Shown: piece after piece, positions 1 to 7,316 of the stretch
How the letters are laid out: each line of letters opens with the position of its first letter
How positions within the stretch are numbered: the stretch's first letter is position 1
DNA from: a virus
Direction: 5' to 3' (one strand)
Virus record (IMG/VR): IMGVR_UViG_3300048028_000012
Span: 1-33,011 of that record
Length of the DNA stretch: 33,011 bases
Position numbers and translations under genes: made by a program
The notes under the pieces: generated by a model
Seen by the model: the letters and a program-made list of their open reading frames with translations, nothing else
Database searches by the model: none
What the model was told of the DNA's origin: nothing

Positions 1-2030
1 GTCCTGCCGATACTCTTTTTGGTGCAAACGTAGTGCATAATATAGGTAGATACCCAACTGGGTCAACTTATGTAGATTTATATATGTCTGAATTAAATTT
101 TGTAGATGGTTTAGCATTAGATGCTAGTTATTTTGGAGAAACAAAAAATGGTGTCTGGATACCAAAAGAGCCTGATGTAAGTGAATATGGAACTAACGGC
201 TTCAGATTAAAGTTTGACCAAGTAGGTGTAGGTACTGCATCAACATCAACAATAGGTGCTGATACAAGTGGTAAGACAAATCATTTTACATCTAGTGGTA
301 TAGTCGCATCTGATTGTGCAATGCCTGATAGTCCAGAGAATAACTTCTGCACCCTAAACCCTAATGCGAGAGGAACAACAAATGTTGCCTTGTCTGAAGG
401 TAATTTAAAATTTGTTAAATCAGGTGCTAACTTTGGAAATGTGTTAGGTACAATGCCTTTGTTTAGTGGCAAATGGTATTGTGAAGCATACATCACTTCA
501 TCTAATTTAACTCAAGTTGGAGTACAAGAAGTTACAAATAATATTTATACTAGCTCAGGTGATTTTGGAGCTAATACGGATTTAGGTATGTGGGATAGTA
601 GAGGTTATTATTATGATGAAGGTACAGCAGGAGGTTCACCTCCAACTTATACAACTGGAGATATAATTAATATTGCATTTGACGTTGACGCAGGGAAAAT
701 ATGGTTTGGTAAAAATAATACTTATAATCATAGTGGTGACCCTGCTAATGGCACAAATCAAACTACTGGTTCAACTAATGATTTATCTTCTATAGGTGTA
801 ACTATAGCTGGTAATGGTGAGAGTGGAGGAACTGCTGTTTATAATTGTGGACAAGATGGTTCTTTTGCAGGAAATAAAACAGCACAAGGAAACACAGATG
901 ATAACGATATAGGTGACTTCTACTATGCTCCACCATCAGGCTTTCTAGCATTATGTTCAGCTAACCTACCAGAACCAACCATAAGTCCTAATGCTGATAC
1001 ACAAGCTGATGACCATTTTAATACAGTTCTTTATAGTGGTACTGGCTCATCACAAGCAATTACTGGAGTTGGATTTCAACCAGATTGGGTTTGGACTAAA
1101 GGTCGTTCTGTAGCATATAGTCATTATTTATTTGATTCTTCAAGAGGTGTGCAAAAACGTCTGATGGCTAATAGCACAAATGCAGAAGATACTTTATCAA
1201 ATGGTCTAACAGCATTTGGTACTGATGGCTTTACACACGGTGGTGAAGCAGGAATGGGCAATAATGGTGATACATTTGTTGCTTGGAACTGGAAAGCAAA
1301 TGGTGGCACAACAACTACTAATGATGCAAGTGCAACTAGTATAGGCTCACAAGATAGTGTTTATCAAGCAAACACAACAGCAGGATTTAGCATTGTAACT
1401 TATACTGGTACTGGTTCAAATGATACTTTTGCTCATGGAGTACAAGTTAATGGTGTAGCTACAGCACCTAAGTTTATTATATTTAAAAGGACAGATTCTG
1501 CTCAACAATGGGTTATATATCACGAAGTAGGAACTGGAAACACAAGGTCAATGCTATTTAATACAGATGCACCAAATAGTGCTTCAGCAGTTAATTTTAA
1601 TAATACATCACCTACATCAACTGTTTTTTCATTAGGTACAGATGCTTATGCAAATGGTAGTGGTGGTACTTATGTAGCCTATTGTTTTGCAGAGGTAGAG
1701 GGATATAGTAAAATTGGTAAATTCATTGGAGGTGGTGGTACAGATGGCACATTTATCTTTACTGGATTCCAACCTCAATACTTACTGTTTACTAACCATA
1801 CGTCAGGATATAATTGGGTCGTAAAAGATGGTGTAACCTCACCAATAAATGTGCGAAATCATCATTTAGTACCTGATTTACCTCAAGTTGAGGGAACATT
1901 TCCAGTTGCAGATTTTGTGTCTAATGGTTTTAAAATGAGACATCCTGATAGATATTTTAATGGAAGTGGTGAAACATATCAATTTTTAGCGATTGGTGGA
2001 AATCCTTTTAAATATGGAAATGCAATATAG
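1..2030 (+). CDS. Receptor-binding tail fibre, C-terminal part (gene continues from 32445-33011)
   Basis: This is the 3' part of a gene whose start lies at 32445. Joining 33011 to base 135 gives one frame of about 820 codons, so the first in-frame ATG here (33) is internal. The piece begins at the end of a LamG/concanavalin-like domain. A SPRY-like beta-sandwich segment follows, with the phrase DSPENNFCTLNPN that often precedes it in marine phage fibres. Then come two related beta-rich modules, each containing TGxGFQP/TGFQP followed by aromatic residues, and ending near LAIGGNPFKYG. The composition (Gly, Thr, Asn, Ser; almost no Cys) fits an extended trimeric fibre. Its place right after the T7-type fibre gene suggests it is the distal, host-binding fibre. 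The role is inferred from position and fold-like patterns. Confidence 0.8.
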   Translation, partial: PADTLFGANVVHNIGRYPTGSTYVDLYMSELNFVDGLALDASYFGETKNGVWIPKEPDVSEYGTNGFRLKFDQVGVGTASTSTIGADTSGKTNHFTSSGIVASDCAMPDSPENNFCTLNPNARGTTNVALSEGNLKFVKSGANFGNVLGTMPLFSGKWYCEAYITSSNLTQVGVQEVTNNIYTSSGDFGANTDLGMWDSRGYYYDEGTAGGSPPTYTTGDIINIAFDVDAGKIWFGKNNTYNHSGDPANGTNQTTGSTNDLSSIGVTIAGNGESGGTAVYNCGQDGSFAGNKTAQGNTDDNDIGDFYYAPPSGFLALCSANLPEPTISPNADTQADDHFNTVLYSGTGSSQAITGVGFQPDWVWTKGRSVAYSHYLFDSSRGVQKRLMANSTNAEDTLSNGLTAFGTDGFTHGGEAGMGNNGDTFVAWNWKANGGTTTTNDASATSIGSQDSVYQANTTAGFSIVTYTGTGSNDTFAHGVQVNGVATAPKFIIFKRTDSAQQWVIYHEVGTGNTRSMLFNTDAPNSASAVNFNNTSPTSTVFSLGTDAYANGSGGTYVAYCFAEVEGYSKIGKFIGGGGTDGTFIFTGFQPQYLLFTNHTSGYNWVVKDGVTSPINVRNHHLVPDLPQVEGTFPVADFVSNGFKMRHPDRYFNGSGETYQFLAIGGNPFKYGNAI
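9..134. repeat. Left copy of 126-bp terminal direct repeat
   Basis: Bases 9-134 are identical to 32886-33011. Bases 1-8 differ from the sequence preceding the right copy, but keep frame (Pro-Ala-Asp against Ala-Ala-Asp). The repeat lies inside the fibre gene, so it is most simply the overlap of a circular or circularly permuted assembly rather than a biological terminal repeat. Confidence 0.95.
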
Positions 2031-2039
2031 GAGAAAATA

Positions 2040-2594
2040 ATGGCTTATAAATACAAAGAAAGATACCTCAAAGTTGGTAAGGCATGGCAAGATGATGATG
2101 GGTTTAAGCACCCTTATAACTGGTCAAGTTCTTGGTCTGCTGATGATTTAAAAAAGTGGGGTGTAACTGTAGAAGCTGATGTTGATACAAGTTATGACGA
2201 TAGATTTTATTGGGCAAAAGGTATTGAACGTAAACTAGCAGATGAGAATGTAGTTGATGATGATGGCAAAGCAGTCATTGATATAAGAACTGGAAAGCAA
2301 ATGGTTCAATTAGGTCTTAAATCTATATGGGTTGCTAAGACCAAAACAACTGCAAATAGCCTTATGTCATCTAGCGATTGGTATGTAACAAGAAAGTCTG
2401 AAAGTGATGTAGCAATACCATCAGACATAAGAAAATACAGAACAGATGTTAGAACTGCTACAAAAACTATAGAAGATAAGATCAATGGTTGTGCAGACTT
2501 AGATGCTTTCAAGGCATTGTTTGTAGTGCCAACTGATAGTGATGGCAATCCTACTGGTAACAGTCCAATAACAGATTTCCCTGATGAGGTGTAA
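2040..2594 (+). CDS. Tail-fibre assembly-like / phage structural accessory protein
   Basis: A 184-aa protein starting 9 bases after the fibre gene, with the ribosome-binding sequence TAGGAGA ahead of its ATG. The middle carries SSDWYVTRKSESD followed by IPSDIRKYRTDVR. This 'tDWyvtR.sE...iP..i..yR..vR' pattern is common in small proteins encoded directly behind phage tail-fibre genes and in tail-fibre assembly-like proteins. There is no signal peptide or membrane segment, and the protein is acidic. Position between the fibre and lysis genes supports a chaperone or accessory role for the fibre. An alternative is a minor virion component. Function is inferred. Confidence 0.65.
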   Translation: MAYKYKERYLKVGKAWQDDDGFKHPYNWSSSWSADDLKKWGVTVEADVDTSYDDRFYWAKGIERKLADENVVDDDGKAVIDIRTGKQMVQLGLKSIWVAKTKTTANSLMSSSDWYVTRKSESDVAIPSDIRKYRTDVRTATKTIEDKINGCADLDAFKALFVVPTDSDGNPTGNSPITDFPDEV

Positions 2595-2756
2595 ATGGTA
2601 AAAGCAAGTGAAGTGAAAGCACAGATAGACACACATGAAGCAGTATGTGCTGAGAGATGGAAAGAGACTATACTTCGCATCAAGAGAATAGAAACTATTA
2701 TGATTGGTACAGCAGGCACAATGATATTAATGATGGCAGGCTTACTACTGAGGTGA
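2595..2756 (+). CDS. Small XhlA-like membrane protein (lysis cassette)
   Basis: A 53-aa protein starting immediately after the previous stop codon (TAA then ATG). Residues 1-34 are charged and probably helical, with the phrase ERWKETILRIKRIET. Residues 36-52 form one hydrophobic membrane segment. A charged helix followed by a single C-terminal membrane span resembles the hemolysin XhlA family that often accompanies holins. It begins a chain of four tightly packed genes ending in the peptidoglycan peptidase, so it probably helps in lysis. The family match is by pattern only. Confidence 0.6.
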   Translation: MVKASEVKAQIDTHEAVCAERWKETILRIKRIETIMIGTAGTMILMMAGLLLR

Positions 2757-2760
2757 CACT

Positions 2761-3231
2761 ATGCTTGAAATGCTAATGGTTGCGAATAGTGCCTTTGCTG
2801 TCATCAAACAAACAATAGAAAATGGTCGTGATCTTTCAAGTGCAGGTGCTGCAATCGGCAAATTCGTAGGTGCTGAAGACCAACTCCAACAAGACTTACA
2901 TAAAAAAAAGAGTAGTATCTGGACTAACTTTCTTGGCAAGACAGACAATGACTTGGAAGAGTTCATGGCATTGGAACAGATACGAGTTAAGAAAGATCAA
3001 CTTCGTGAGTTCATGCAACTTTATGGCAGAGCTAATCTATACAATGACTACATACAATACTGTGCTGATGCAAGAAAGCAACGCAAAGAAGCACGCATCA
3101 AAGCACAAAAACGTAAGCAACATATACAAGATATGATTCTCAAAATTATATTAGGCATACTAATAGCAACTGTATTGACTGGTGTCATTGGTGTTCTAAT
3201 TATAATAGCTAAAAAGAAAGGTATAATATAA
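2761..3231 (+). CDS. Lysis-region membrane protein of unknown function
   Basis: A 156-aa protein. The N-terminal part is amphipathic, with small residues around 24-38. The middle (about 60-125) is strongly charged and probably coiled coil. A single C-terminal hydrophobic span (about 127-149) ends in the basic tail AKKKGII. The stop codon overlaps the next ATG (TAATG), so translation is likely coupled to the holin. I do not recognise a named family; similar small membrane proteins sit beside GTA-type holins in marine phages. It could be a second holin, an antiholin or a spanin-like factor. An out-of-frame reading at 2870-3136 is a shadow. Confidence 0.7.
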   Translation: MLEMLMVANSAFAVIKQTIENGRDLSSAGAAIGKFVGAEDQLQQDLHKKKSSIWTNFLGKTDNDLEEFMALEQIRVKKDQLREFMQLYGRANLYNDYIQYCADARKQRKEARIKAQKRKQHIQDMILKIILGILIATVLTGVIGVLIIIAKKKGII

Positions 3232-3605
3232 TGATTACAGCTTTAATCCCTGCAGTTACAGGCATACTTGATAAGTTCATTCCTGATGCAGATACAAAAC
3301 AAAAGTTAAGCCATGAGATTTCTACCATGGCAGAGAAGCACGCACAAGAAATTGCATTGGCACAGATCAAAGTGAATGAGGCTGAGGCCAAAGGTAATTG
3401 GTTTCAATCATCATGGCGACCTGCTACTGCGTGGGTATGCGTACTTGGATTCCTTGTTAATTTTTTAGTATCGCCATTGTGTGCAGGATTTGGTATTGAT
3501 ATACCACAAGCAGACACGGCAACCATGTTACCTGTGCTTATGGGTATGCTTGGATTGGGTGGCATGCGTACACTCGAACGATTAAAAGGTAAGGATAGAA
3601 AATAA
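3231..3605 (+). CDS. Holin of the 3-TM / gene-transfer-agent type
   Basis: A 124-aa protein with the hallmark order of the GTA_holin_3TM family: a short N-terminal hydrophobic stretch, then the conserved FIPD segment, a charged helix with EAEAKGNWFQSSWRP (about 55-69), and two hydrophobic spans (about 71-90 and 99-116) separated by a short loop. It would form pores in the inner membrane that time lysis and let the peptidase out. It overlaps both neighbours by a base or two (TAATG type), which supports a translationally coupled lysis cassette. The family assignment is confident from the motif pattern. Confidence 0.85.
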   Translation: MITALIPAVTGILDKFIPDADTKQKLSHEISTMAEKHAQEIALAQIKVNEAEAKGNWFQSSWRPATAWVCVLGFLVNFLVSPLCAGFGIDIPQADTATMLPVLMGMLGLGGMRTLERLKGKDRK

Positions 3606-4054
3606 TGGTTATGTTATCAAAGAACTTTTCATTAAATGAAATGCTTAAGAGTCAGACTGCAGAACGTTTAGGTATAGATAATAGTCCTGATGCAGATGCT
3701 ATATATAACTTGGGTAGATTAGCAGAGAATGTACTACAACCATTGCGTAATGAGTATGGTGCGTTCATGGTATCAAGTGGATTTCGTTCCGTTGAATTAT
3801 GTGAAGCTATCGGTAGCTCTAGTAATAGTCAACATGCTAAAGGGGAAGCAGCCGACTTTGAGATATGTGGTATATCTAACTTTGATTTAGCTGAATGGAT
3901 TAGCGATAACCTTGAGTATGATCAACTGATACTTGAGTGCTATAAAGGAGGCAATACTGGGTGGGTGCATTGCTCCTATGTACCAAACGGCAGAAAGGAG
4001 AATCTTACCTATGACCGGACCAAAGGTTATCGCAAAGGATTACTGGAGGAGTAA
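3605..4054 (+). CDS. M15-type zinc peptidase, endolysin
   Basis: A 149-aa protein of the peptidase M15 (D-Ala-D-Ala carboxypeptidase-like) family that cuts peptidoglycan cross-links. The zinc-binding signature SxHxxGxAxD is present, with His77 and Asp84 as ligands, and WVHCSY supplies the third ligand His122. GFRS at about 60-63 is the usual preceding motif. There is no signal peptide, so release depends on the adjacent holin. The start overlaps the holin stop; a second in-frame ATG follows two codons later and could be used instead. It is the last rightward gene, only two bases from the stop of the leftward block. Confidence 0.9.
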   Translation: MVMLSKNFSLNEMLKSQTAERLGIDNSPDADAIYNLGRLAENVLQPLRNEYGAFMVSSGFRSVELCEAIGSSSNSQHAKGEAADFEICGISNFDLAEWISDNLEYDQLILECYKGGNTGWVHCSYVPNGRKENLTYDRTKGYRKGLLEE

Positions 4055-4057
4055 TCC
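4037..4057. terminator. Candidate bidirectional terminator between convergent genes
   Basis: GGATTAC and GTAATCC form a 7-bp stem with loop TGGAGGA. The stem contains the stop codon of the rightward peptidase gene and touches the stop of the leftward DUF3310 gene. A short T-rich run (TATTTGTT) follows on the + strand and TTTG on the - strand. The U tract is weak, so efficiency is uncertain. Confidence 0.5.
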
Positions 4058-4254
4058 TATTTGTTACGTTTGATTAGTTCTTTTATATACCACTGTGCTT
4101 TATACAAATCTTCTATTCCGTTTTTGTCTTTGTAACGCATGATGTACTTGATGATGTTGCCTTGGCAATAGTCTAGTTTGTTTTGCGTTATAAATTTAAT
4201 TGGTTCTATTTTGTATTTGTTATAATGTTTTGGCGATATGTTGTTCTTGTTCAT
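4057..4254 (-). CDS. DUF3310 family small protein
   Basis: A 65-aa protein with the complete DUF3310 signature: SPKHYNKYKIEPIKFI near the N-terminus, then YCQGNIIKYIMRYKDKNGI and EDLYKAQWYIKELI. The family is widespread in phages; its core also occurs in the T7 gene 1.7 nucleotide kinase, but isolated short versions like this have no proven activity. It is the last gene of the leftward block, 27 bases beyond the zinc-ribbon gene, and was probably acquired as a nucleotide-metabolism helper. Confidence 0.85.
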   Translation of the reverse strand: MNKNNISPKHYNKYKIEPIKFITQNKLDYCQGNIIKYIMRYKDKNGIEDLYKAQWYIKELIKRNK

Positions 4255-4281
4255 GGCAATAACTTTCGTAACCGAAAGTCA

Positions 4282-4533
4282 TTAGAACCTATGATGGCGT
4301 AGCATTGCATCGTCTGTTGTTGTAACATTCTGATCTCCCCAGTCTTCTTTTTCTTCTTGTGGTTTCTTTTTTAATTGTTGAAATATTTGCCTGAGTTCAT
4401 GGTTGCCTGCTCTCCTGTCAAACTTACACTCTGGACATAGCTTTGCGTATGGCCGTTTGAATGTGACAGGTGGCATGAGTACACCACACTCAGCACAGTT
4501 CTTCTTATCAAATTTTATTATTGGTCGTGCCAT
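4282..4533 (-). CDS. Small zinc-ribbon protein
   Basis: An 83-aa protein. I chose the ATG at 4533 (MARPIIKF) because AAGGAG sits 7 bases ahead; the longer reading from 4575 adds 14 residues that run into the inverted repeat upstream. Two cysteine pairs, CAEC at about 13-16 and CPEC at about 33-36, form a probable zinc ribbon. A basic and acidic tail ends in RHHRF. This is likely a nucleic-acid-binding accessory protein, but no named family is recognised. Confidence 0.7.
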   Translation of the reverse strand: MARPIIKFDKKNCAECGVLMPPVTFKRPYAKLCPECKFDRRAGNHELRQIFQQLKKKPQEEKEDWGDQNVTTTDDAMLRHHRF

Positions 4534-4568
4534 TATATTTCTCCTTAAATAATGTTTATTAGTATAAC

Positions 4569-4656
4569 TATACACACAACACCAAGTACATATACTTTAT
4601 AAGATAACTTAATTTTCTTTTTAGTATTGTACCTAGTTAGTATAGTTGTGTGTATA
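4569..4656. repeat. 12-bp inverted repeat in promoter region of the zinc-ribbon gene
   Basis: TATACACACAAC (4569-4580) is perfectly complementary to GTTGTGTGTATA (4645-4656), with 64 AT-rich bases between. AGTATA lies next to each arm. The repeat occupies the only sizeable gap in the distal part of the leftward block, directly ahead of the zinc-ribbon gene. It may be a paired operator (DNA looping) or an RNA stem closing the leader. Confidence 0.6.
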
Positions 4657-4683
4657 TACCTAGATAGATGTGATAGACCCATA

Positions 4684-4872
4684 TCAACTCCTTAGTTTAC
4701 GTAAGAATTTTTCATATGATTTTTGCTCAAGTCTCCACTGATGTCCAACTTTAATGTATGGAATCTTATGAAGCTTCATTAGCTTCTTAACTTTACCGAC
4801 TGATGTCTGCAATGAACCTGCAACAACATCAATCGACTCAGTATTGTGTAGATTAAAAAGGGACTTCGTCAC
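4684..4872 (-). CDS. Excisionase-like helix-turn-helix protein
   Basis: A 62-aa protein starting with GTG; GGAGG lies 6 bases ahead. It resembles the MerR/excisionase-type HTH_17 domain: an N-terminal helix pair (VAGSLQTSVGKVKKLMK) followed by IPYIKVGHQWRLEQKSYEKFL, matching the usual 'iPyikvGr.wrf....ve.wl' wing and helix. It is probably a DNA-binding regulator or architectural protein. No integrase is present in the closed genome, so a true excision role is unlikely. The start overlaps the end of the upstream gene by 20 bases, giving coupled translation. Confidence 0.75.
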   Translation of the reverse strand: MTKSLFNLHNTESIDVVAGSLQTSVGKVKKLMKLHKIPYIKVGHQWRLEQKSYEKFLRKLRS

Positions 4873-5293
4873 CGAATGCCTCCAATCCTACGTTGCTGAC
4901 TTGGTCTAATGTCTTAGCACCACTTGTCACCTGCTGATACTCGTTAGGCCCATCAGTGACAGGCTGAGAGCCTTGCATGGATGTCTTGTCGCTGATCTTA
5001 GCATCCATATAATCCTTACCACCTTGTGATGTAGCAAACCATATGGCTAATCGTCTGTCTTCATAGTCACCTGATAGGTGTGGTGCTTTAGGATTCTGAC
5101 TGTCGTTCTCAAACAACACACCAACTTTTTTGTATACTTCACGTATAACTTTACCTGATGGTAGTGTAGCCTTGACAATAACATGATACTCTTCTGCACC
5201 ATTGTTGTTTAGTTTACCTTGTCCAACTAGGACATTGTTCTCACGAGGTGCAAACATTGCACCTCTATCTGTGTCGTCGTACTGTTGATCCAT
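4853..5293 (-). CDS. DUF736-like protein, possible ssDNA-binding accessory
   Basis: A 146-aa protein with GGAGG 7 bases ahead of its ATG. Its core runs GQGKLNNNGAEEYHVIV, then APHLSGDYEDRRLAIWF and GKDYMDAKISD. This arrangement of short beta strands around 'rrlaiWfa....GkdYm.akIsd' is close to the DUF736 pattern and to small OB-fold-like proteins. It lies directly behind the annealing protein gene (stop and start adjacent), in the place where other recombination modules carry a single-strand binding protein. That role is an inference; the C-terminus (GDEVPF) is acidic as in many SSBs. Confidence 0.6.
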   Translation of the reverse strand: MDQQYDDTDRGAMFAPRENNVLVGQGKLNNNGAEEYHVIVKATLPSGKVIREVYKKVGVLFENDSQNPKAPHLSGDYEDRRLAIWFATSQGGKDYMDAKISDKTSMQGSQPVTDGPNEYQQVTSGAKTLDQVSNVGLEAFGDEVPF

Positions 5294-5887
5294 TTAGAAT
5301 CCTCCTCTACTTGATTTAGCGTCTGATGTTTTGGTACTGATTGGTGGCAACTTAGGTCCGGTATTACCTGCAGCTCTATTGCCATCGTCATCTTCTGTTG
5401 CCAACCCGTACACTGCCTGCAATGCGTATCTCTTAACGTATGTGATGGCACTGCCCATTGCTTGTGGGTCTGCTTTTTTATTATCAGGAATGATAATAGG
5501 TATGCGACTAGTAAGAGTCTTTGTATCTACGTCGTGTGTCACTACTGTCTCGACATAGAAATCTCTATGCATAAACTGCGAGTGCTCACCATCAGTTAGT
5601 ATGGTGTTGTCGTAGTTTACTATCTGTGTAAACGACAAGCCAAACTGTGTGGCTTCTCCAACTGCACCAATGACTGCACTGAGATCAGCGTAGGTACTCT
5701 TGAAGAATGGATTGCTACTATCTTTAGTAGCTTTGACTGCAAGTTGTTGGAACTTTGTCATAGCTTCGTTAAGTGTTTTACAAGTACCAACTTTTTTGTT
5801 AGGTTGAGTTGTCATGTGTTCTCCATGCTTGACATCAGGGGTTGACTTTGTTGTGGGGTTGACCCCATTTTTATTTTGATTAGACAA
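5294..5887 (-). CDS. erf: Erf-family single-strand annealing recombinase
   Basis: A 197-aa protein starting with TTG; AAAGGAG lies 6 bases ahead. After a low-complexity start, residues 36-150 carry the ERF-superfamily core: LNEAMTKFQQLAVKATKDS, then NPFFKSTYADLSAVIGAV, GLSFTQIV, and GSAITYVKRYALQAVYGLATEDDDG. The family binds single-stranded DNA and pairs complementary strands. With the YqaJ-type exonuclease upstream it forms a Red-like two-component system that probably drives recombination-dependent replication and concatemer formation. The C-terminal tail is basic and glycine-rich. The symbol denotes the family. Confidence 0.9.
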   Translation of the reverse strand: MSNQNKNGVNPTTKSTPDVKHGEHMTTQPNKKVGTCKTLNEAMTKFQQLAVKATKDSSNPFFKSTYADLSAVIGAVGEATQFGLSFTQIVNYDNTILTDGEHSQFMHRDFYVETVVTHDVDTKTLTSRIPIIIPDNKKADPQAMGSAITYVKRYALQAVYGLATEDDDGNRAAGNTGPKLPPISTKTSDAKSSRGGF

Positions 5888-6173
5888 GTGTCTCTCCTTT
5901 CATTGGTTTAGTTTTAAAGAATCCTTTATGTGCAGGATTGTCGTGCATAAATAGCCTAGAGTAAAAGGCTATGTAATCGTTGCTTATCTTAAAGTCTGCA
6001 TCTGTAGTAGTGATGGCTGTCTCCCATCTGATACGACCTATGATTAACCATGGTGAACATTTCTTTGCACCACTGCTAATTGCTTGTAATGTATACTTAG
6101 TAAAGTAGTTGTATACATGTGGGTTATCTCTGTGATACTCCCACCATTTCTTTTTCTTTTCTAGGAATGTCAT
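5880..6173 (-). CDS. Conserved phage protein of unknown function
   Basis: A 97-aa protein. The ATG at 6173 follows AAAGGAGGAAGACG, an excellent ribosome-binding site; a longer reading from 6218 is only the end of the upstream small gene out of frame. It contains WWEYHRDNPHVYNYFTKYTL, then KKCSPWLIIGRIRWET, DFKISNDYIAFYSRLFM and HKGFFKTK. I recognise this as a recurrent small protein in phage replication regions, rich in aromatic and basic residues, but without an assigned activity. It overlaps the recombinase start by 8 bases and sits between the exonuclease and annealing genes, so a DNA-metabolism role is likely. Confidence 0.75.
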   Translation of the reverse strand: MTFLEKKKKWWEYHRDNPHVYNYFTKYTLQAISSGAKKCSPWLIIGRIRWETAITTTDADFKISNDYIAFYSRLFMHDNPAHKGFFKTKPMKGETLV

Positions 6174-6346
6174 TCGTCTTCCTCCTTTAATGGTTCTTTG
6201 AAGAATAGTACACTGCAATAGATTGCATCATCTCTTTTGTACTCAACCATCTCTTTTACTTTTATTGTGTCTCTGTATTTCCAATTAGTATGACCGAGCA
6301 TATTCATACACGCTTCATCTAAGTCATCGCTTTTATATTTACTCAT
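6170..6346 (-). CDS. Small acidic hypothetical protein
   Basis: A 58-aa reading frame fitted exactly between its neighbours: the ATG overlaps the exonuclease stop (ATGAGTAA), and its stop overlaps the next start (ATGA). AAGGAGATAAACG precedes the ATG. The protein begins MSKYKSDDLDEACMNMLGH and ends EPLKEEDE; there is no cysteine cluster or membrane segment. The overlaps and the ribosome site make it a credible gene even though it is short. Function unknown. Confidence 0.65.
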   Translation of the reverse strand: MSKYKSDDLDEACMNMLGHTNWKYRDTIKVKEMVEYKRDDAIYCSVLFFKEPLKEEDE

Positions 6347-7181
6347 CGTTTATCTCCTTGATATGTATGGTCAATGCACCACGTTTGTTGCGTTTGATTG
6401 ATATCTTGTCGGTGTAAACCTCACGTTCATTAGATTCTACAAGAGACTTGAGTTCTTTCTTAGCATTCTCAAATATTTTTGTGTCATCATAGTGAGCAAT
6501 GTAATGATGTTGTAACTCTATGAAGAAGTTATCTTGACTAGCATCACGAGTAACCATGTTATCCAATGTCATGTGCTGAACACCTGTTGGTAATTCGTTA
6601 GGCATATCAGCAGTAGGTGCTTGCTTGTTGACAACATGTGACCAGAAGTCACGTAGTATTGGTAGCATACGCAACCACTCAGCTTCGTCTTGACTAACTA
6701 GCTTGCACTCCCATTGGTTACCAAAGATAACAGACAGATACATATGCTTGAGGTCTGCGACTTTCATATACAACTGTATCTGTGGTGAGTAGTACGCAAG
6801 TATATCATCAAACTTTTTGAATGAACTTGTGTGCTTACACTCGATACCAATGTGCTCGCCTTTGTTTTCCGGGTCTATCATGATGCCATCAAGCGTAGCT
6901 TTGAATGGAATACCATCGATAGTTTTCTTAGCCTCGTGTTGATAGCCAAGAACATGGACATTGTACTCTTGTTCAAACCATGCGAGGTTGAAGTCTTCTG
7001 TAAATGTACCAAGTTGTACGTTGAATAGATGTGATAGATCAGCAGGTTGACTTTGACCTGTCTTCTCTAGCCATAGTGGATGCCAGTCACCACTCATAAT
7101 CTTGACTGCATCTGACCCACCAATGAATCCCATTCTCCATTTTGGATCACGGACAGGTGGTTTTAAGTTTACTACATTCAT
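6339..7181 (-). CDS. YqaJ/lambda-exonuclease-type viral recombinase nuclease
   Basis: A 280-aa protein. The ATG at 7181 is chosen because AAAGGAG lies 7 bases ahead; an upstream in-frame start at 7223 lies inside the leader hairpin. The YqaJ-family PD-(D/E)XK nuclease motifs are all visible: GGSDA near residue 21, Glu62 in GTFTEDF, Asp98 in ATLDG, Glu114 and Lys116 in IECKH, and the YSPQIQLYM helix. The family digests one strand of duplex DNA 5' to 3', leaving 3' tails for the annealing protein encoded just downstream. Its own structured leader (7182-7302) suggests separate regulation. Confidence 0.9.
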   Translation of the reverse strand: MNVVNLKPPVRDPKWRMGFIGGSDAVKIMSGDWHPLWLEKTGQSQPADLSHLFNVQLGTFTEDFNLAWFEQEYNVHVLGYQHEAKKTIDGIPFKATLDGIMIDPENKGEHIGIECKHTSSFKKFDDILAYYSPQIQLYMKVADLKHMYLSVIFGNQWECKLVSQDEAEWLRMLPILRDFWSHVVNKQAPTADMPNELPTGVQHMTLDNMVTRDASQDNFFIELQHHYIAHYDDTKIFENAKKELKSLVESNEREVYTDKISIKRNKRGALTIHIKEINDE

Positions 7182-7302
7182 TGTGTTCTCCTTTGTTGTT
7201 GATAGATAGTGAAAGGTATCCACTAACTATGGTACTGCGACCATGGACAGTCCTGAACGAGACACTATCTATCATGATTATATTACTGCATAATTGCAGT
7301 AA
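7182..7302 (-). promoter_or_regulatory. Promoter/operator and hairpin leader of the exonuclease gene
   Basis: Reading leftward: an 8-bp palindromic stem TTACTGCA/TGCAGTAA (7283-7290 with 7295-7302) overlaps a TATAAT-like -10 on the - strand, with a weak TTTACT -35. Just downstream, GATAGATAGTG and CACTATCTATC (7201-7211 with 7263-7273) form an 11-bp stem enclosing two small hairpins (GGAC/GTCC and ATGGT/ACCAT). A TAGTG copy inside the loop can pair with the same CACTA, giving an alternative fold. The stem ends right before AACAACAAAGGAGAACACA and the ATG. Confidence 0.55.
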
Positions 7303-7316
7303 ATACTAGTAGTTTT

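Noticed and set aside
9-134. Terminal direct repeat as a T7-style physical genome end
   Set aside because: It lies in the middle of a coding domain of the fibre gene and joins the gene in frame, so an assembly overlap is the simpler reading.
2306-2719. 137-codon frame on the - strand
   Set aside because: It is antisense to the assembly-like and XhlA-like genes, which have good ribosome sites and family patterns.
4684-4872. Excisionase-like gene as evidence for a temperate, integrating phage
   Set aside because: No integrase, attachment site or parasitised tRNA fragment is visible in the whole closed genome; the domain is a generic small HTH.
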